DNA from: a virus
Reading direction: 5' to 3' (one strand)
IMG/VR virus record: IMGVR_UViG_3300044619_000755
Span: 1 to 32,312 of that record
Length of the DNA: 32,312 nucleotides
A program made the position numbers and the translations under genes. The notes beneath the pieces are model-generated. The model saw only the letters and a list, made by a program, of their open reading frames with translations, had not been told where the DNA came from and made no database searches. Position 1 is the stretch's first letter; every line of letters starts with the position of its first letter. Positions 21,766 through 28,297 of the stretch are shown here, one piece after another.

Positions 21766-21795
21766 TTGCTAAATCTTTCTGGACTGCAATATGAT
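21766..21795 (+). promoter_or_regulatory. Sigma70-like promoter after the terminator
   Basis: TTGCTA (21766-21771), 18-base spacer, TATGAT (21790-21795). It directly follows the terminator and shares TATGAT and the 18-base spacer with the promoter at 2199. Predicted transcript start about 21802, leaving a 20-base leader with AAGGAGG (21811-21817) before ATG 21823. Confidence 0.7.
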
Positions 21796-21822
21796 CCCGC
21801 CCCGCAAGACAAGGAGGCAGTG

Positions 21823-22239
21823 ATGCAGGCAGCATGGACGCGGGCAGCATGGACGCGGCACGACCGGCCCCGGCCAACCCTCGCAAGGGGGGGCCGGGGC
21901 CGCAGGGCCGGGGCGTCCCCAGCCGGTGAGGGGGGCCGCAGCCGCAGGGCCGCAGGGGGCCGCAGGGCCGGGGCCGCAGCCGCAGGGCCGCAGGGCCGGG
22001 GCCGGGGCAAACGGGCCGCAGGGGGGCCGCAGGGGGCCGCAGCCGCAGGGGGCCGCAGGGCCGGGGCCGCAGGGCCGCAGGGCCGGGGCCGCAGGGGGGC
22101 CGCAGGGCCGGTCACGCTGACCACGGCTGAACTGAACGCGGTCGCTCAGGCTTACGTCTGGTTCGCCGTCAATCGTGACGTCGAGCCTGCTCTCGTGCTG
22201 CGACGACTGATGCAGCGTTCACTGAAGAAAGGAAAATGA
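21823..22239 (+). CDS. Arg/Gly/Ala-rich protein built on a CCGCAG repeat
   Basis: 138 residues from ATG 21823. It opens with a perfect 15-base tandem duplication (GCAGCATGGACGCGG at 21829-21843 and 21844-21858, giving AAWTRAAWTR), continues in a low-complexity R/G/A/P/Q region (residues about 20-95), and ends in an ordered 42-residue helix (VTLTTAELNAVAQAYVWFAVNRDVEPALVLRRLMQRSLKKGK). The basic disordered part is reminiscent of RGG-like RNA- or DNA-binding tails. Promoter, ribosome binding site and the conserved-looking C-terminus favour a real gene. The repeat has no stop in several frames, so its exact frame is supported mainly by its ends. Stop overlaps the next start region. Function unknown. 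Confidence 0.6.
   Translation: MQAAWTRAAWTRHDRPRPTLARGGRGRRAGASPAGEGGRSRRAAGGRRAGAAAAGPQGRGRGKRAAGGPQGAAAAGGRRAGAAGPQGRGRRGAAGPVTLTTAELNAVAQAYVWFAVNRDVEPALVLRRLMQRSLKKGK
21890..22110 (+). repeat. CCGCAG-based GC-rich repeat
   Basis: About 220 bases containing 17 CCGCAG hexamers separated by GG, GGGG and GGCCGGGG-type linkers. The composition is almost pure G and C except for the A of each hexamer. Spacing is irregular, so this is a degenerate short-unit array likely grown by slippage rather than a CRISPR or a satellite of fixed unit. Confidence 0.9.
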
Positions 22240-22688
22240 TGCAGACTTTCTTACCGTATGAAGACTTCGCACGATCCGCGAGCGTCATCGACACGAAGCG
22301 TCTTGGAAAGCAGCGAGTCGAGGCGAAGCAGATCCTGATCGCCCTCGGCGTCAACGTCGGCGATCACATTGGCAACGCATCGAGCCGATGGAGGCACCAT
22401 CCGGCCGTCTTGATGTGGAAGGGCCACGAGGACTGGCTCGCGACGTATGCGGTGTGCATCTGCCGCGAGTGGATCAACCGTGGATGCCGTGATTCTTTGC
22501 TCGGGCAGTTCGCTGATGCCGCAGCGATGATGCCGATTCAGCAATATCCAAAGTGGCTCGGCGTCGCCGAGTTCCACAGATCGCATCGAAGCAATCTGCT
22601 CCGCAAGTACCCGGAGCATTATTCGCGGTTCGGGTGGTCCGAGCCGGATGACCTTGAGTACGTCTGGCCCTCACGGGGCGAGGAGTAA
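22239..22688 (+). CDS. Pyrimidine-dimer DNA glycosylase-like protein (MSMEG_6728 family)
   Basis: 149 residues from ATG 22239 (MQTFLPYEDFARSASVID), chosen over ATG 22236 for the family start and a five-base gap to AAAGGA. The hallmark strings MQTFLPY.DFARSA, LGKQRVEAKQIL and SSRWRHHPAVLMWKGHEDWLATYA match the MSMEG_6728/pyrimidine-dimer glycosylase-type family (related to T4 DenV by Pfam grouping). In DenV-like enzymes the N-terminal amine and a Glu near residue 23 do the chemistry; here the R.E.KQ region (about residue 28) has the Glu. Likely repairs UV-damaged phage or host DNA. Catalytic function is inferred from family, not residue-proven. Confidence 0.75.
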   Translation: MQTFLPYEDFARSASVIDTKRLGKQRVEAKQILIALGVNVGDHIGNASSRWRHHPAVLMWKGHEDWLATYAVCICREWINRGCRDSLLGQFADAAAMMPIQQYPKWLGVAEFHRSHRSNLLRKYPEHYSRFGWSEPDDLEYVWPSRGEE

Positions 22689-22691
22689 ACG

Positions 22692-22961
22692 ATGAGTGTC
22701 TTGTATTCAGCCTTCGTCAGCAGGCAGATGACCTTCGACGAGCCGAGCGAAGTCGTGGTCTGCATCATGGAGGCGAAGGCGGCAGGGTTTGAGTTGGAAG
22801 GCAAGAGGATGATCAAGCAGCCGAACGGGGCTTACATCCCAGACGACGGAACGTGGTTCGCGGATCGCGGCGATGCGGTTCGGAAAGCCATCGAGATTCT
22901 TGAGGGGCGAATGGCGTCATTTGCCAAGAAGATCGCGGAACTGAAGAAGGAGGTTTGCTGA
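22692..22961 (+). CDS. Small unknown protein
   Basis: 89 residues, three bases after the preceding stop. First half beta-like with hydrophobic strands (VLYSAFVSRQMTFDEPSEVVVCIMEAKAAGFELEG), then IKQPNGAYIPDDGTWFADRGDAVRKAIEILEGRMASFAKKIAELKKEV, ending in a helix with coiled-coil spacing. No family recognised. Its stop (22959-22961) is three bases before the next start. Confidence 0.5.
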   Translation: MSVLYSAFVSRQMTFDEPSEVVVCIMEAKAAGFELEGKRMIKQPNGAYIPDDGTWFADRGDAVRKAIEILEGRMASFAKKIAELKKEVC

Positions 22962-22963
22962 AG

Positions 22964-23323
22964 ATGTCGTACACTGAAACCATCACGGACGAAGAGAACA
23001 TTCTCGGGTTCGGTGCTGGCTCCACCGTGGAGGCCGAACTCTACTACACGATCGACCCCGGTGATCCGGGTTGTTGGCGGGACTCCAACGGCGACGGATG
23101 GCCGGCGACGCCTCCGTGCGTCGAGTTGGAGGCGATCTCGATCCTCGTCGTCCGCGACGCCGAAGGCAACGCAGTGACGCTGACGGCAGAGCAAGAGGAC
23201 GCGGCGGTCAAGTTCGTTGACGAGGACACGCAACTCCGCTGGGAGTCAATCGAAGAACGGATCTTCGATGATCTGGCGGATCACAGCGAAGACGCAAACT
23301 GGGAGGACGCACGACATGAGTGA
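22964..23323 (+). CDS. Unknown acidic protein
   Basis: 119 residues from ATG 22964 (MSYTETITDEENIL); AAGGAGG (22947-22953) lies 10 bases upstream, while the in-frame TTG at 22955 is nearly on top of it. The protein is acidic, with a beta-rich N-terminal half (VEAELYYTIDPGDPGCWRDSNGDGWPA, VELEAISILVVRDAEGNAV) and an acidic helical C-terminus (EQEDAAVKFVDEDTQLRWESIEERIFDDLAD). No domain recognised. The stop overlaps the next gene by 8 bases. Confidence 0.5.
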   Translation: MSYTETITDEENILGFGAGSTVEAELYYTIDPGDPGCWRDSNGDGWPATPPCVELEAISILVVRDAEGNAVTLTAEQEDAAVKFVDEDTQLRWESIEERIFDDLADHSEDANWEDARHE

Positions 23324-23591
23324 TTTCATAGCCGATGGACACGCAAGGGGCCGGACGATCACGGTGTCAACGACCAGAAGCGAGAGGCTTGCGAAGCGTC
23401 ACGCGATGCTCTGGATGGTGGCTCGCGCTGCTGCCAGAATCGCTGACGACGCGAACCTGTATTCCCGTGGCCTCTACGAGATCCATCCGGCGTTGATGCT
23501 TCGGCTCCGCGAGGCCGTCGACCGCATCAGGCCGGACATGAAGCGCATGGAGGCAGAACTCGCCTCTGGAGGTGACCAAGATGCAGAGTGA
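23316..23591 (+). CDS. Unknown helical protein overlapping the helicase start
   Basis: 91 residues from ATG 23316, which overlaps the preceding stop by eight bases. Basic N-terminal half (ARGRTITVSTTRSERLAKRHAMLWMVARAAARIADD) and helical C-terminal half (YSRGLYEIHPALMLRLREAVDRIRPDMKRMEAELASG). No family recognised. Its last 11 bases overlap the helicase start at 23581, so translation of the helicase is likely coupled to it. Confidence 0.5.
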   Translation: MSDFIADGHARGRTITVSTTRSERLAKRHAMLWMVARAAARIADDANLYSRGLYEIHPALMLRLREAVDRIRPDMKRMEAELASGGDQDAE

Positions 23592-24957
23592 CATCCTTAT
23601 CGTCTGCCCCCAAGCGGTCGTACCCGCTTGGGGGCAGCAGATCGCGTCGTGCGAAGCGAAAGAACCGTGGAAGCATCAGCAGGACGCAGCGAAGTGGGCA
23701 TCGTCCCGGCGGTCTGCGATGCTCGCGCTGGATATGGGTACCGGAAAGACGCTGACAGCATTGATGATCGTCGGGCGATCCGGCCTGAAGCCCGTCATGC
23801 TCGGAGGCGGCAGCACGGCGACTCGTGCCAAGACTCTTTCGCGTGAGATCACACTCAGGCCGAACGGAACCAGACTTGCGGTCGTGACGAACTACGACAG
23901 CGTCTGGCGTGGCGAACTCGGCAAGATCATCAGCAAGCACAAGTGGTCTGTCATCATCCTCGACGAGTCGCATCGAGTGAAGTCCCCCGGTGGTCGTGCG
24001 TCTCGGTGGCTGGCATCTCTGGCTCGCGCGAACCCTTCGGCAAGGCTCCTGTGCCTCACTGGGACGCCGATGCCGCACTCGCCGCTTGACCTATATGGTC
24101 AGTTCAGGTTCCTCGATCCGGCGGTGTTCGGCACGAGTTTCGCCCGAATGCGAGCCAGATACGCCGAGTGCGACCATATGTTTCCGAGCAAGGTTCGTCG
24201 GTGGATACGTCAGGACGAGTTGGCTGGGATACTCGACAAGAACTCGTTTCGGGTTACGTCGGCAGAAGTCCTAGATCTTCCGCCGGTCATGCACGAGGTC
24301 ATTCCGGTTACGCTCACTGGCAAGTCTCGCAAGTTCTACGACGCCCTAGAAAACGACATGGTCGCGAAACTTGAGCAAGGCACAGTAGTCGCGGCGAATG
24401 CTCTCACGCAACTGCTCCGTCTTCAGCAGGCTACAAGCGGATACGCGTCTATTCAGGTCAGCGAGACTGAGGTCTCTTCTCAGCCGATTGACGGCCCTCC
24501 ATCAAAGCGTGTCGCGTTTCAGGAGTGGCTCGAGGACTTACCGCAGAACGAGCCGGTCGTTGTTTTCTGCAGATTCCGGTGTGATCTCCGCGAGATCGCG
24601 TCGGCGTGCGAGAAACTCGGTCGGTCGTGTTCGGAACTCTCTGGCGGCTCGAAGGCTGGCCTGGGTCAGTGGCAGGCAGGCGAAACGTCTGTCCTCGCTG
24701 TTCAGATTCAGTCTGGTGGAGTCGGCATTGATCTCACTCGGGCTTCGTACTGCGTCTACTACTCGCTCGGGTTTTCGCTCGGTGACTATGAGCAGAGCCT
24801 CGCTCGCGTTCATCGCCCGGGGCAGACTCGGTGCGTTCACTACTATCACATCGTCACTCAAGACACCGTCGATGAGGTCGTCTATGACGCACTAAAAAAA
24901 CGACGCGAGGTCGTTGATGCCGTATTGCACCGGCTGGCAAAAAGGGCTATAAGATGA
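23581..24957 (+). CDS. SNF2-family DNA helicase/translocase with displaced motif Ia
   Basis: 458 residues from ATG 23581 (GGAGG at 23568-23572). Motifs, numbered from this start: an ILIVCPQAVVPAWGQQI segment at residues about 5-21, KHQQ at 31-34, Walker A MGTGKT (52-57), TNYDSVW (103-109), DESH (128-131), LTGTP (160-164), GGVGIDLT (379-386) and QSLARVHRPGQT (405-416). In normal SNF2 proteins the LIVCP...W motif (Ia) follows Walker A; here it precedes it, and the interval from Walker A to TNYD is short, as if the segment had been moved to the N-terminus. This class moves along duplex DNA, in phages often at replication forks or in displacement of proteins. A perfect hairpin lies inside its first codons. 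Confidence 0.85.
   Translation: MQSDILIVCPQAVVPAWGQQIASCEAKEPWKHQQDAAKWASSRRSAMLALDMGTGKTLTALMIVGRSGLKPVMLGGGSTATRAKTLSREITLRPNGTRLAVVTNYDSVWRGELGKIISKHKWSVIILDESHRVKSPGGRASRWLASLARANPSARLLCLTGTPMPHSPLDLYGQFRFLDPAVFGTSFARMRARYAECDHMFPSKVRRWIRQDELAGILDKNSFRVTSAEVLDLPPVMHEVIPVTLTGKSRKFYDALENDMVAKLEQGTVVAANALTQLLRLQQATSGYASIQVSETEVSSQPIDGPPSKRVAFQEWLEDLPQNEPVVVFCRFRCDLREIASACEKLGRSCSELSGGSKAGLGQWQAGETSVLAVQIQSGGVGIDLTRASYCVYYSLGFSLGDYEQSLARVHRPGQTRCVHYYHIVTQDTVDEVVYDALKKRREVVDAVLHRLAKRAIR
23604..23637 (+). promoter_or_regulatory. Perfect 14-bp hairpin inside the helicase 5' coding region
   Basis: CTGCCCCCAAGCGG (23604-23617), six-base loop TCGTAC, CCGCTTGGGGGCAG (23624-23637). It starts 24 bases into the coding region and would hinder initiation or elongation in mRNA; in DNA it is a potential cruciform or transposition scar. 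It lies exactly under the displaced motif Ia segment. Confidence 0.7.
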
Positions 24958-25214
24958 AACCGTGCAGTCGCTGCGGCAAGAGGCCGCGAATCGAAGGGCT
25001 GGGCATCTGTGACCCGTGCGTCAGTGCGGCGGCAGAGGCGAGGCAAAAGGAGGCCGAGGTCGCAAGGAGCATCAGGCTCGATCTTGCGAAGACCACTGCG
25101 AAGACCACCGGGCTTCCGCAAGACTTATATAAGTGTCCGATCCGCGAGCGTCGCGGTCGAAAGGAGTTGAGGGTGTTTCTGGAGGACGATGAAAGTGGCA
25201 GCGACATTGAATGA
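24954..25214 (+). CDS. Zinc-ribbon protein
   Basis: 86 residues, starting in an ATGA overlap with the helicase stop. CSRCGK near residue 4 and CDPC near residue 19 give a short CxxC...CxxC zinc knuckle, followed by a charged helix (AAAEARQKEAEVARSIRLDLAKTTAKTT), a KCPIRERRGRKE segment with one further Cys and an acidic C-terminal tail (FLEDDESGSDIE). Such proteins usually modulate DNA- or RNA-acting enzymes; nothing specific recognised. It is coupled to the helicase and overlaps the next gene by 26 bases, which suggests co-function. Confidence 0.65.
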   Translation: MKPCSRCGKRPRIEGLGICDPCVSAAAEARQKEAEVARSIRLDLAKTTAKTTGLPQDLYKCPIRERRGRKELRVFLEDDESGSDIE

Positions 25215-25617
25215 TCTTCTTGCTCGCGTCGTGAAGAAGCAGGCCGAGCATGACGAGGCGATGATTCGGGCGAAAGCCATCAAGACTGAGTTGGAAGAAA
25301 TCGAGAGCCTCGCCGCCGAGGCACTCGCAGTGAGCGGGCTGGAGAAAGTGACCTGCTCCGGCAGGTCGTGGCGGATCGAGACTGCAACCTACTTGAACGT
25401 GCCGAAGGATAACCGCGAGGCTGTCTTGGAGGCTGCGGTCAAGGAGGGCATCTCGGACGAGTTGACGACCGTGAACACGTCCACGTTGAAGGCGTGGCTG
25501 ACGGAGCGTCACGGCGATGATGCCGACAAGGTTGAATCGCTGGCGGCTGGGACTGCGTTCGAAGGTTTGGTGACTGAGTATCGTGAGATCCGGCTGCGTA
25601 GCCGGACGTCTGGTTGA
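25189..25617 (+). CDS. Phage protein with coiled-coil N-terminus, replication-type
   Basis: 142 residues, start ATG 25189 inside the end of the preceding gene. An N-terminal coiled coil (LNDLLARVVKKQAEHDEAMIRAKAIKTELEEIESLAAEALAVSG) is followed by a compact domain (EKVTCSGRSWRIETATYLNVPKDNREAVLEAAVKEGI, LTTVNTSTLKAWLTERHGDDADKVESLAAG, FEGLVTEYREIRLR). I recall similar unnamed phage proteins, often found beside ssDNA-binding and replication genes, with the N-terminal coil and a V.G..VYL.....A..DR-type core. Function unknown; a recombination or replication accessory role is inferred from context. Confidence 0.6.
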   Translation: MKVAATLNDLLARVVKKQAEHDEAMIRAKAIKTELEEIESLAAEALAVSGLEKVTCSGRSWRIETATYLNVPKDNREAVLEAAVKEGISDELTTVNTSTLKAWLTERHGDDADKVESLAAGTAFEGLVTEYREIRLRSRTSG

Positions 25618-25644
25618 TATTCTTTTTTCGCAAGGAGCGAGAAC

Positions 25645-26397
25645 ATGAGTGGTGAAATGATTCGCGGTGTCACTGGTTCCAACTTCCTCGCGCTGCGTCC
25701 CGATTCGGACGTCCGCGAGGCGTTGACCGCCAACCTCGGCCCCGGAGAGTCGCTGAACGCGAGCGATCTGCCTCGCGTTCCGACGCCATCCGGCGGCGGA
25801 AAGGTGTTCGCGTGGACGGACTCGGGCAACAACGAGCAGTCCGCGAAGAGCATCGACGGTGCGCTCGTGTACTACGGCGTTCGTGGTACGCTCTGGGGCA
25901 GCGAGGAGCCGCAGGGCAAGGTGTCTCCGGTCTTGGTCTCGTACGACCTCATCACGGCGATCCGCGTGAACGACGACATCGGCGATCTCAACGCCGACCA
26001 GTTGGAGGCGTGCCGGACGGGTGATCGCACCTACGACTGGACGCGTCTGCCGTGGAATCAGTACGGCACGAGCAAGTCCGGTCGCGGGAAGCGGTGCAAG
26101 GAGTCGCGGCTGATGGCGATCCTTCGCCGTGACGAGGCGTGGCCTCTGCTCGTGACCGCTGGGCCGGGGTCGCTGAAGACCGTCGTGCCGTTCGTCAAGC
26201 GGCTTCCCGTTCCGCACTTCCGTGCGGAGGTGAGCCTGACGCTCGACAAGGTCGAGAACGCCGGAGGTCAGCCCTACTCGCAGATCGTCCCGAAATTGGT
26301 CGGCACGATCTCGAAGGAGGAGGGCGAGGCTCTTCGGCATCTTTACACGATCCCGCTCTCGCGGATCGCTGCCCAGATCGACGTCGTTGACGCTTGA
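25645..26397 (+). CDS. Conserved phage protein, ssDNA-binding/replication candidate
   Basis: 250 residues. A variable N-terminus leads to a strand-rich region (GALVYYGVRGTLWGSE, VLVSYDLITAIRVNDD), then a segment resembling the CP.N.WGS....GKACKE....LL pattern of a widespread phage family (here LPWNQYGTSKSGRGKRCKESRLMAIL) and a GSLKTVVPFVKRLPVPHFRAEVSLTLDKVENAGGQPYSQIV segment matching the SLK...Y...L...G..Y..V.T...L.....G..YS continuation. In the recalled family the first Cys is present; here the sequence has Cys only at GDLNADQLEACRTG and KRCKE. These are often annotated near primase and helicase genes as ssDNA-binding-like proteins. A strong terminator follows 31 bases after its stop. Confidence 0.6.
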   Translation: MSGEMIRGVTGSNFLALRPDSDVREALTANLGPGESLNASDLPRVPTPSGGGKVFAWTDSGNNEQSAKSIDGALVYYGVRGTLWGSEEPQGKVSPVLVSYDLITAIRVNDDIGDLNADQLEACRTGDRTYDWTRLPWNQYGTSKSGRGKRCKESRLMAILRRDEAWPLLVTAGPGSLKTVVPFVKRLPVPHFRAEVSLTLDKVENAGGQPYSQIVPKLVGTISKEEGEALRHLYTIPLSRIAAQIDVVDA

Positions 26398-26428
26398 GCA
26401 AGGAACGCTCTGGCGTGTCGTTCGTCAA

Positions 26429-26476
26429 CCGGGGCGGGAGAGCATAGACTCTTCCGCCCCGGCTTTTCTTCTTCTC
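26429..26476 (+). terminator. Intrinsic terminator with 14-bp stem
   Basis: CCGGGGCGGGAGAG (26429-26442), loop CATAGA, CTCTTCCGCCCCGG (26449-26462), one G-U pair, then CTTTTCTTCTTCTC. It ends the operon begun at 21766. The next gene starts 46 bases after the stem. Confidence 0.9.
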
Positions 26477-26507
26477 ATTCTCACGGCCATCGAAAGGACA
26501 CGGCGGC

Positions 26508-28142
26508 ATGATTGGGTCATATACTGCACTTGGATGGAAGATAGTTCGGCTCTACGGAATCACAGGCAAGGGGTCTTGCTCATGCGGAAGGGGAGCGTGT
26601 CACACTCCGGGCAAGCATCCCGTTGGTTCAAACTGGCAGGCATCGGCAACGTCCGACGAGGAGATCATTCAGTCGTGGTACGACGACGATCCGAACGCGA
26701 ACATCGGCATTCTGCTTGGTCAGTCTTCAGGCGTCATCGACATAGAACTCGACGACAACGAAGCGAAAGAGGCGTGGGCTTCGCTCGGGCTCGGCGAGAT
26801 ATGGACGCCGACGTACACGGCAGGACGAGGCCCGCATAGGCTCTTCAAGTGGCAGGACGGGCTTCCGCTCGTGGCTGTGAAGAAGGTCATGGGCATCGAG
26901 GTTCGGCTCGGCAACGACGGCAAGGCATCGCAGTCTGTGCTGCCGCCGAGCAGGCACCACTCCGGTGCGAGGTACGCTTGGGTTGACGGACTCGGTCCTG
27001 ACGACGTCCCGGTCGCGCCGATACCGGAGAAGTTGCTCCGGCTCTTGTGGAACGACGACGGCTCTCTTCCTCGTGAGTACCGAGAGCCGGCGAGTTCGAT
27101 CCTGCACAAGAAGGTGACGGAGGGCGGCAGAAACACCGCACTCTATCGGTTCGCCTGCGATGAGGCGTTCAGGTGTCGCGACATCAACTCGGAGAAGGAG
27201 CAGCAGGATCTTCTCGGCAAGATCATGGCGATCAATCAGTTTCAGTGCGTCCCGCCGCTGGACAAGGCTGAGTTAGTCGCGATCTATCGGTCTGCAGTCG
27301 GCTACGTTCGCAAGACGCAGTCCGCTGGCGTTCCTGTTGAGGCCGCGATGGCCGAGTTCGAGAAGGACATCGACGATCGCAAGAAAAAGGGCAACCCGAC
27401 TCCGAAGGAGAAGGACTGGGTCAAGGCGTTCACCGTCACTGGCCTGCATCACGCTCCACCGCGAGACGGCGGCGAGCCGGAGTGGTGGCCCGGAGAGTGG
27501 CAACTCACGGTCGTTCATTCAGACCCGCTCGAGTATCGCCTGCACGTTCCGGCGTGGAGGGAACTCACGGCGTCCGGGTCTGGCAACATCGCCCTGACGG
27601 TCGATCAGTATCGCTCGTCCACGAAGGTCGCGGCGGCTGTCCTCGCTGCCACAGGCACCGTCATGCTGGACGACGAGCCTGGGAAGTGGCGTCGCATCTG
27701 GGACGGCGGCGGGAAGAAGAAGCCGACGCGAGGAATCAAGGCGAAACTCCTAGACAACGTGCAGCACGAGTATCCGGGGGCGTCCAGCCTGCGGTACGTT
27801 GTTCTCGCCGGATGGCTCTACGACAGGCTGTCGCAGGCTGCCCAGCCGAATGACGACGATCTGCCGGACGCGACGGGACGGGCCGCGTGGAGGCAGGACG
27901 GGACGCTCTGGTGGAACTGGACGAAGGTCTGGGAGGACATCGACAGGAACCACAGGGTTCTTGAGGGCGAGCGTCTGGCATTGAAACGGCGGCTGATCGC
28001 CCGGATGGACGACAGCGTCAAGGACTTCCGTCACGCCGAGTATCGCCATATCGGCGGAGCGAGGAAGTCATACATCGTCTGGACGAAAAAGGAGTTCGCC
28101 ATCTTGGAGGCTATGGCAACCGAAGAACCCGGCGGGGCTTAG
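26508..28142 (+). CDS. Bifunctional primase-polymerase (AEP/PriCT type)
   Basis: 544 residues from ATG 26508 (GAAAGGA upstream). The N-terminal domain opens with GWKIVRLYGITGKGSCSCGRGACHTPGKHP, the typical start of the bifunctional primase/polymerase family (PF09250-like). Then come NIGILLGQSSGVIDIELDD (residues 65-83) with the first acidic metal pair, GRGPHRLFKW (107-116) and IEVRLGNDGKASQSVLPPSRHHSG (130-153), the last acidic/His active-site segment. A PriCT-like helical segment follows (EGGRNTALYRFACDEAF, about 209-275). The remaining C-terminal 260 residues are Trp-rich and unassigned. It makes primers for phage DNA synthesis. Neighbouring helicase genes support a replication role. Two Cys and one His near the N-terminus may bind zinc. 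Confidence 0.88.
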   Translation: MIGSYTALGWKIVRLYGITGKGSCSCGRGACHTPGKHPVGSNWQASATSDEEIIQSWYDDDPNANIGILLGQSSGVIDIELDDNEAKEAWASLGLGEIWTPTYTAGRGPHRLFKWQDGLPLVAVKKVMGIEVRLGNDGKASQSVLPPSRHHSGARYAWVDGLGPDDVPVAPIPEKLLRLLWNDDGSLPREYREPASSILHKKVTEGGRNTALYRFACDEAFRCRDINSEKEQQDLLGKIMAINQFQCVPPLDKAELVAIYRSAVGYVRKTQSAGVPVEAAMAEFEKDIDDRKKKGNPTPKEKDWVKAFTVTGLHHAPPRDGGEPEWWPGEWQLTVVHSDPLEYRLHVPAWRELTASGSGNIALTVDQYRSSTKVAAAVLAATGTVMLDDEPGKWRRIWDGGGKKKPTRGIKAKLLDNVQHEYPGASSLRYVVLAGWLYDRLSQAAQPNDDDLPDATGRAAWRQDGTLWWNWTKVWEDIDRNHRVLEGERLALKRRLIARMDDSVKDFRHAEYRHIGGARKSYIVWTKKEFAILEAMATEEPGGA

Positions 28143-28297
28143 TAGGGAAAAAATATTTTTCTAAAAAAGTAGCATTTATGAGCCCGGTTTTCCCGTCAGG
28201 GCATCTAAGTGGCTGCGTGGCTTGGACTTAGGTTGACGGGAAAACCCGCGGTAAATAGGTTTTTGCCGCACAAATAAAGGCGTCAAGGAGGATTTCT
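28143..28297 (+). other. AT-rich and palindromic intergenic island between primase and helicase
   Basis: 155 noncoding bases. First an A/T run (about 28148-28180) with AAAAAATATTTTT and CTAAAAAAG, in a GC-rich genome; then a long hairpin (28186-28246); then another A/T-rich stretch (GTAAATAGGTTTTTG) and finally AAGGAGG (28286-28292) for the GTG at 28298. An AT-rich unwinding tract beside an inverted repeat between replication genes is typical of a phage replication origin; it could equally be a promoter/operator, since TTGACG (28233-28238) is present without a convincing -10. No terminator-type T tract follows the primase stop. Confidence 0.6.
28186..28246 (+). repeat. Long composite inverted repeat
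   Basis: GGTTTTCCCGTCA (28186-28198) pairs perfectly with TGACGGGAAAACC (28234-28246). Inside it, ATCTAAGT (28203-28210) pairs with ACTTAGGT (28226-28233) with one wobble, leaving a GGGC bulge on the left and a 15-base loop. Total arm about 21 bp. Confidence 0.85.

Noticed and set aside
21890-22110. CRISPR-like array
   Set aside because: Units are 6-14 bases and irregularly spaced with no unique spacers; it is a low-complexity slippage repeat.
21926-22120. Alternative coding frames in the GC repeat on both strands
   Set aside because: The repeat has no stop codons in most frames simply because it is almost pure G/C; only the frame with promoter, ribosome binding site and ordered C-terminus was kept.
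28147-28165. A/T run as a terminator of the primase gene
   Set aside because: The AAAAAATATTTTT stem is too weak and has no GC-rich part; listed instead as part of the intergenic island.
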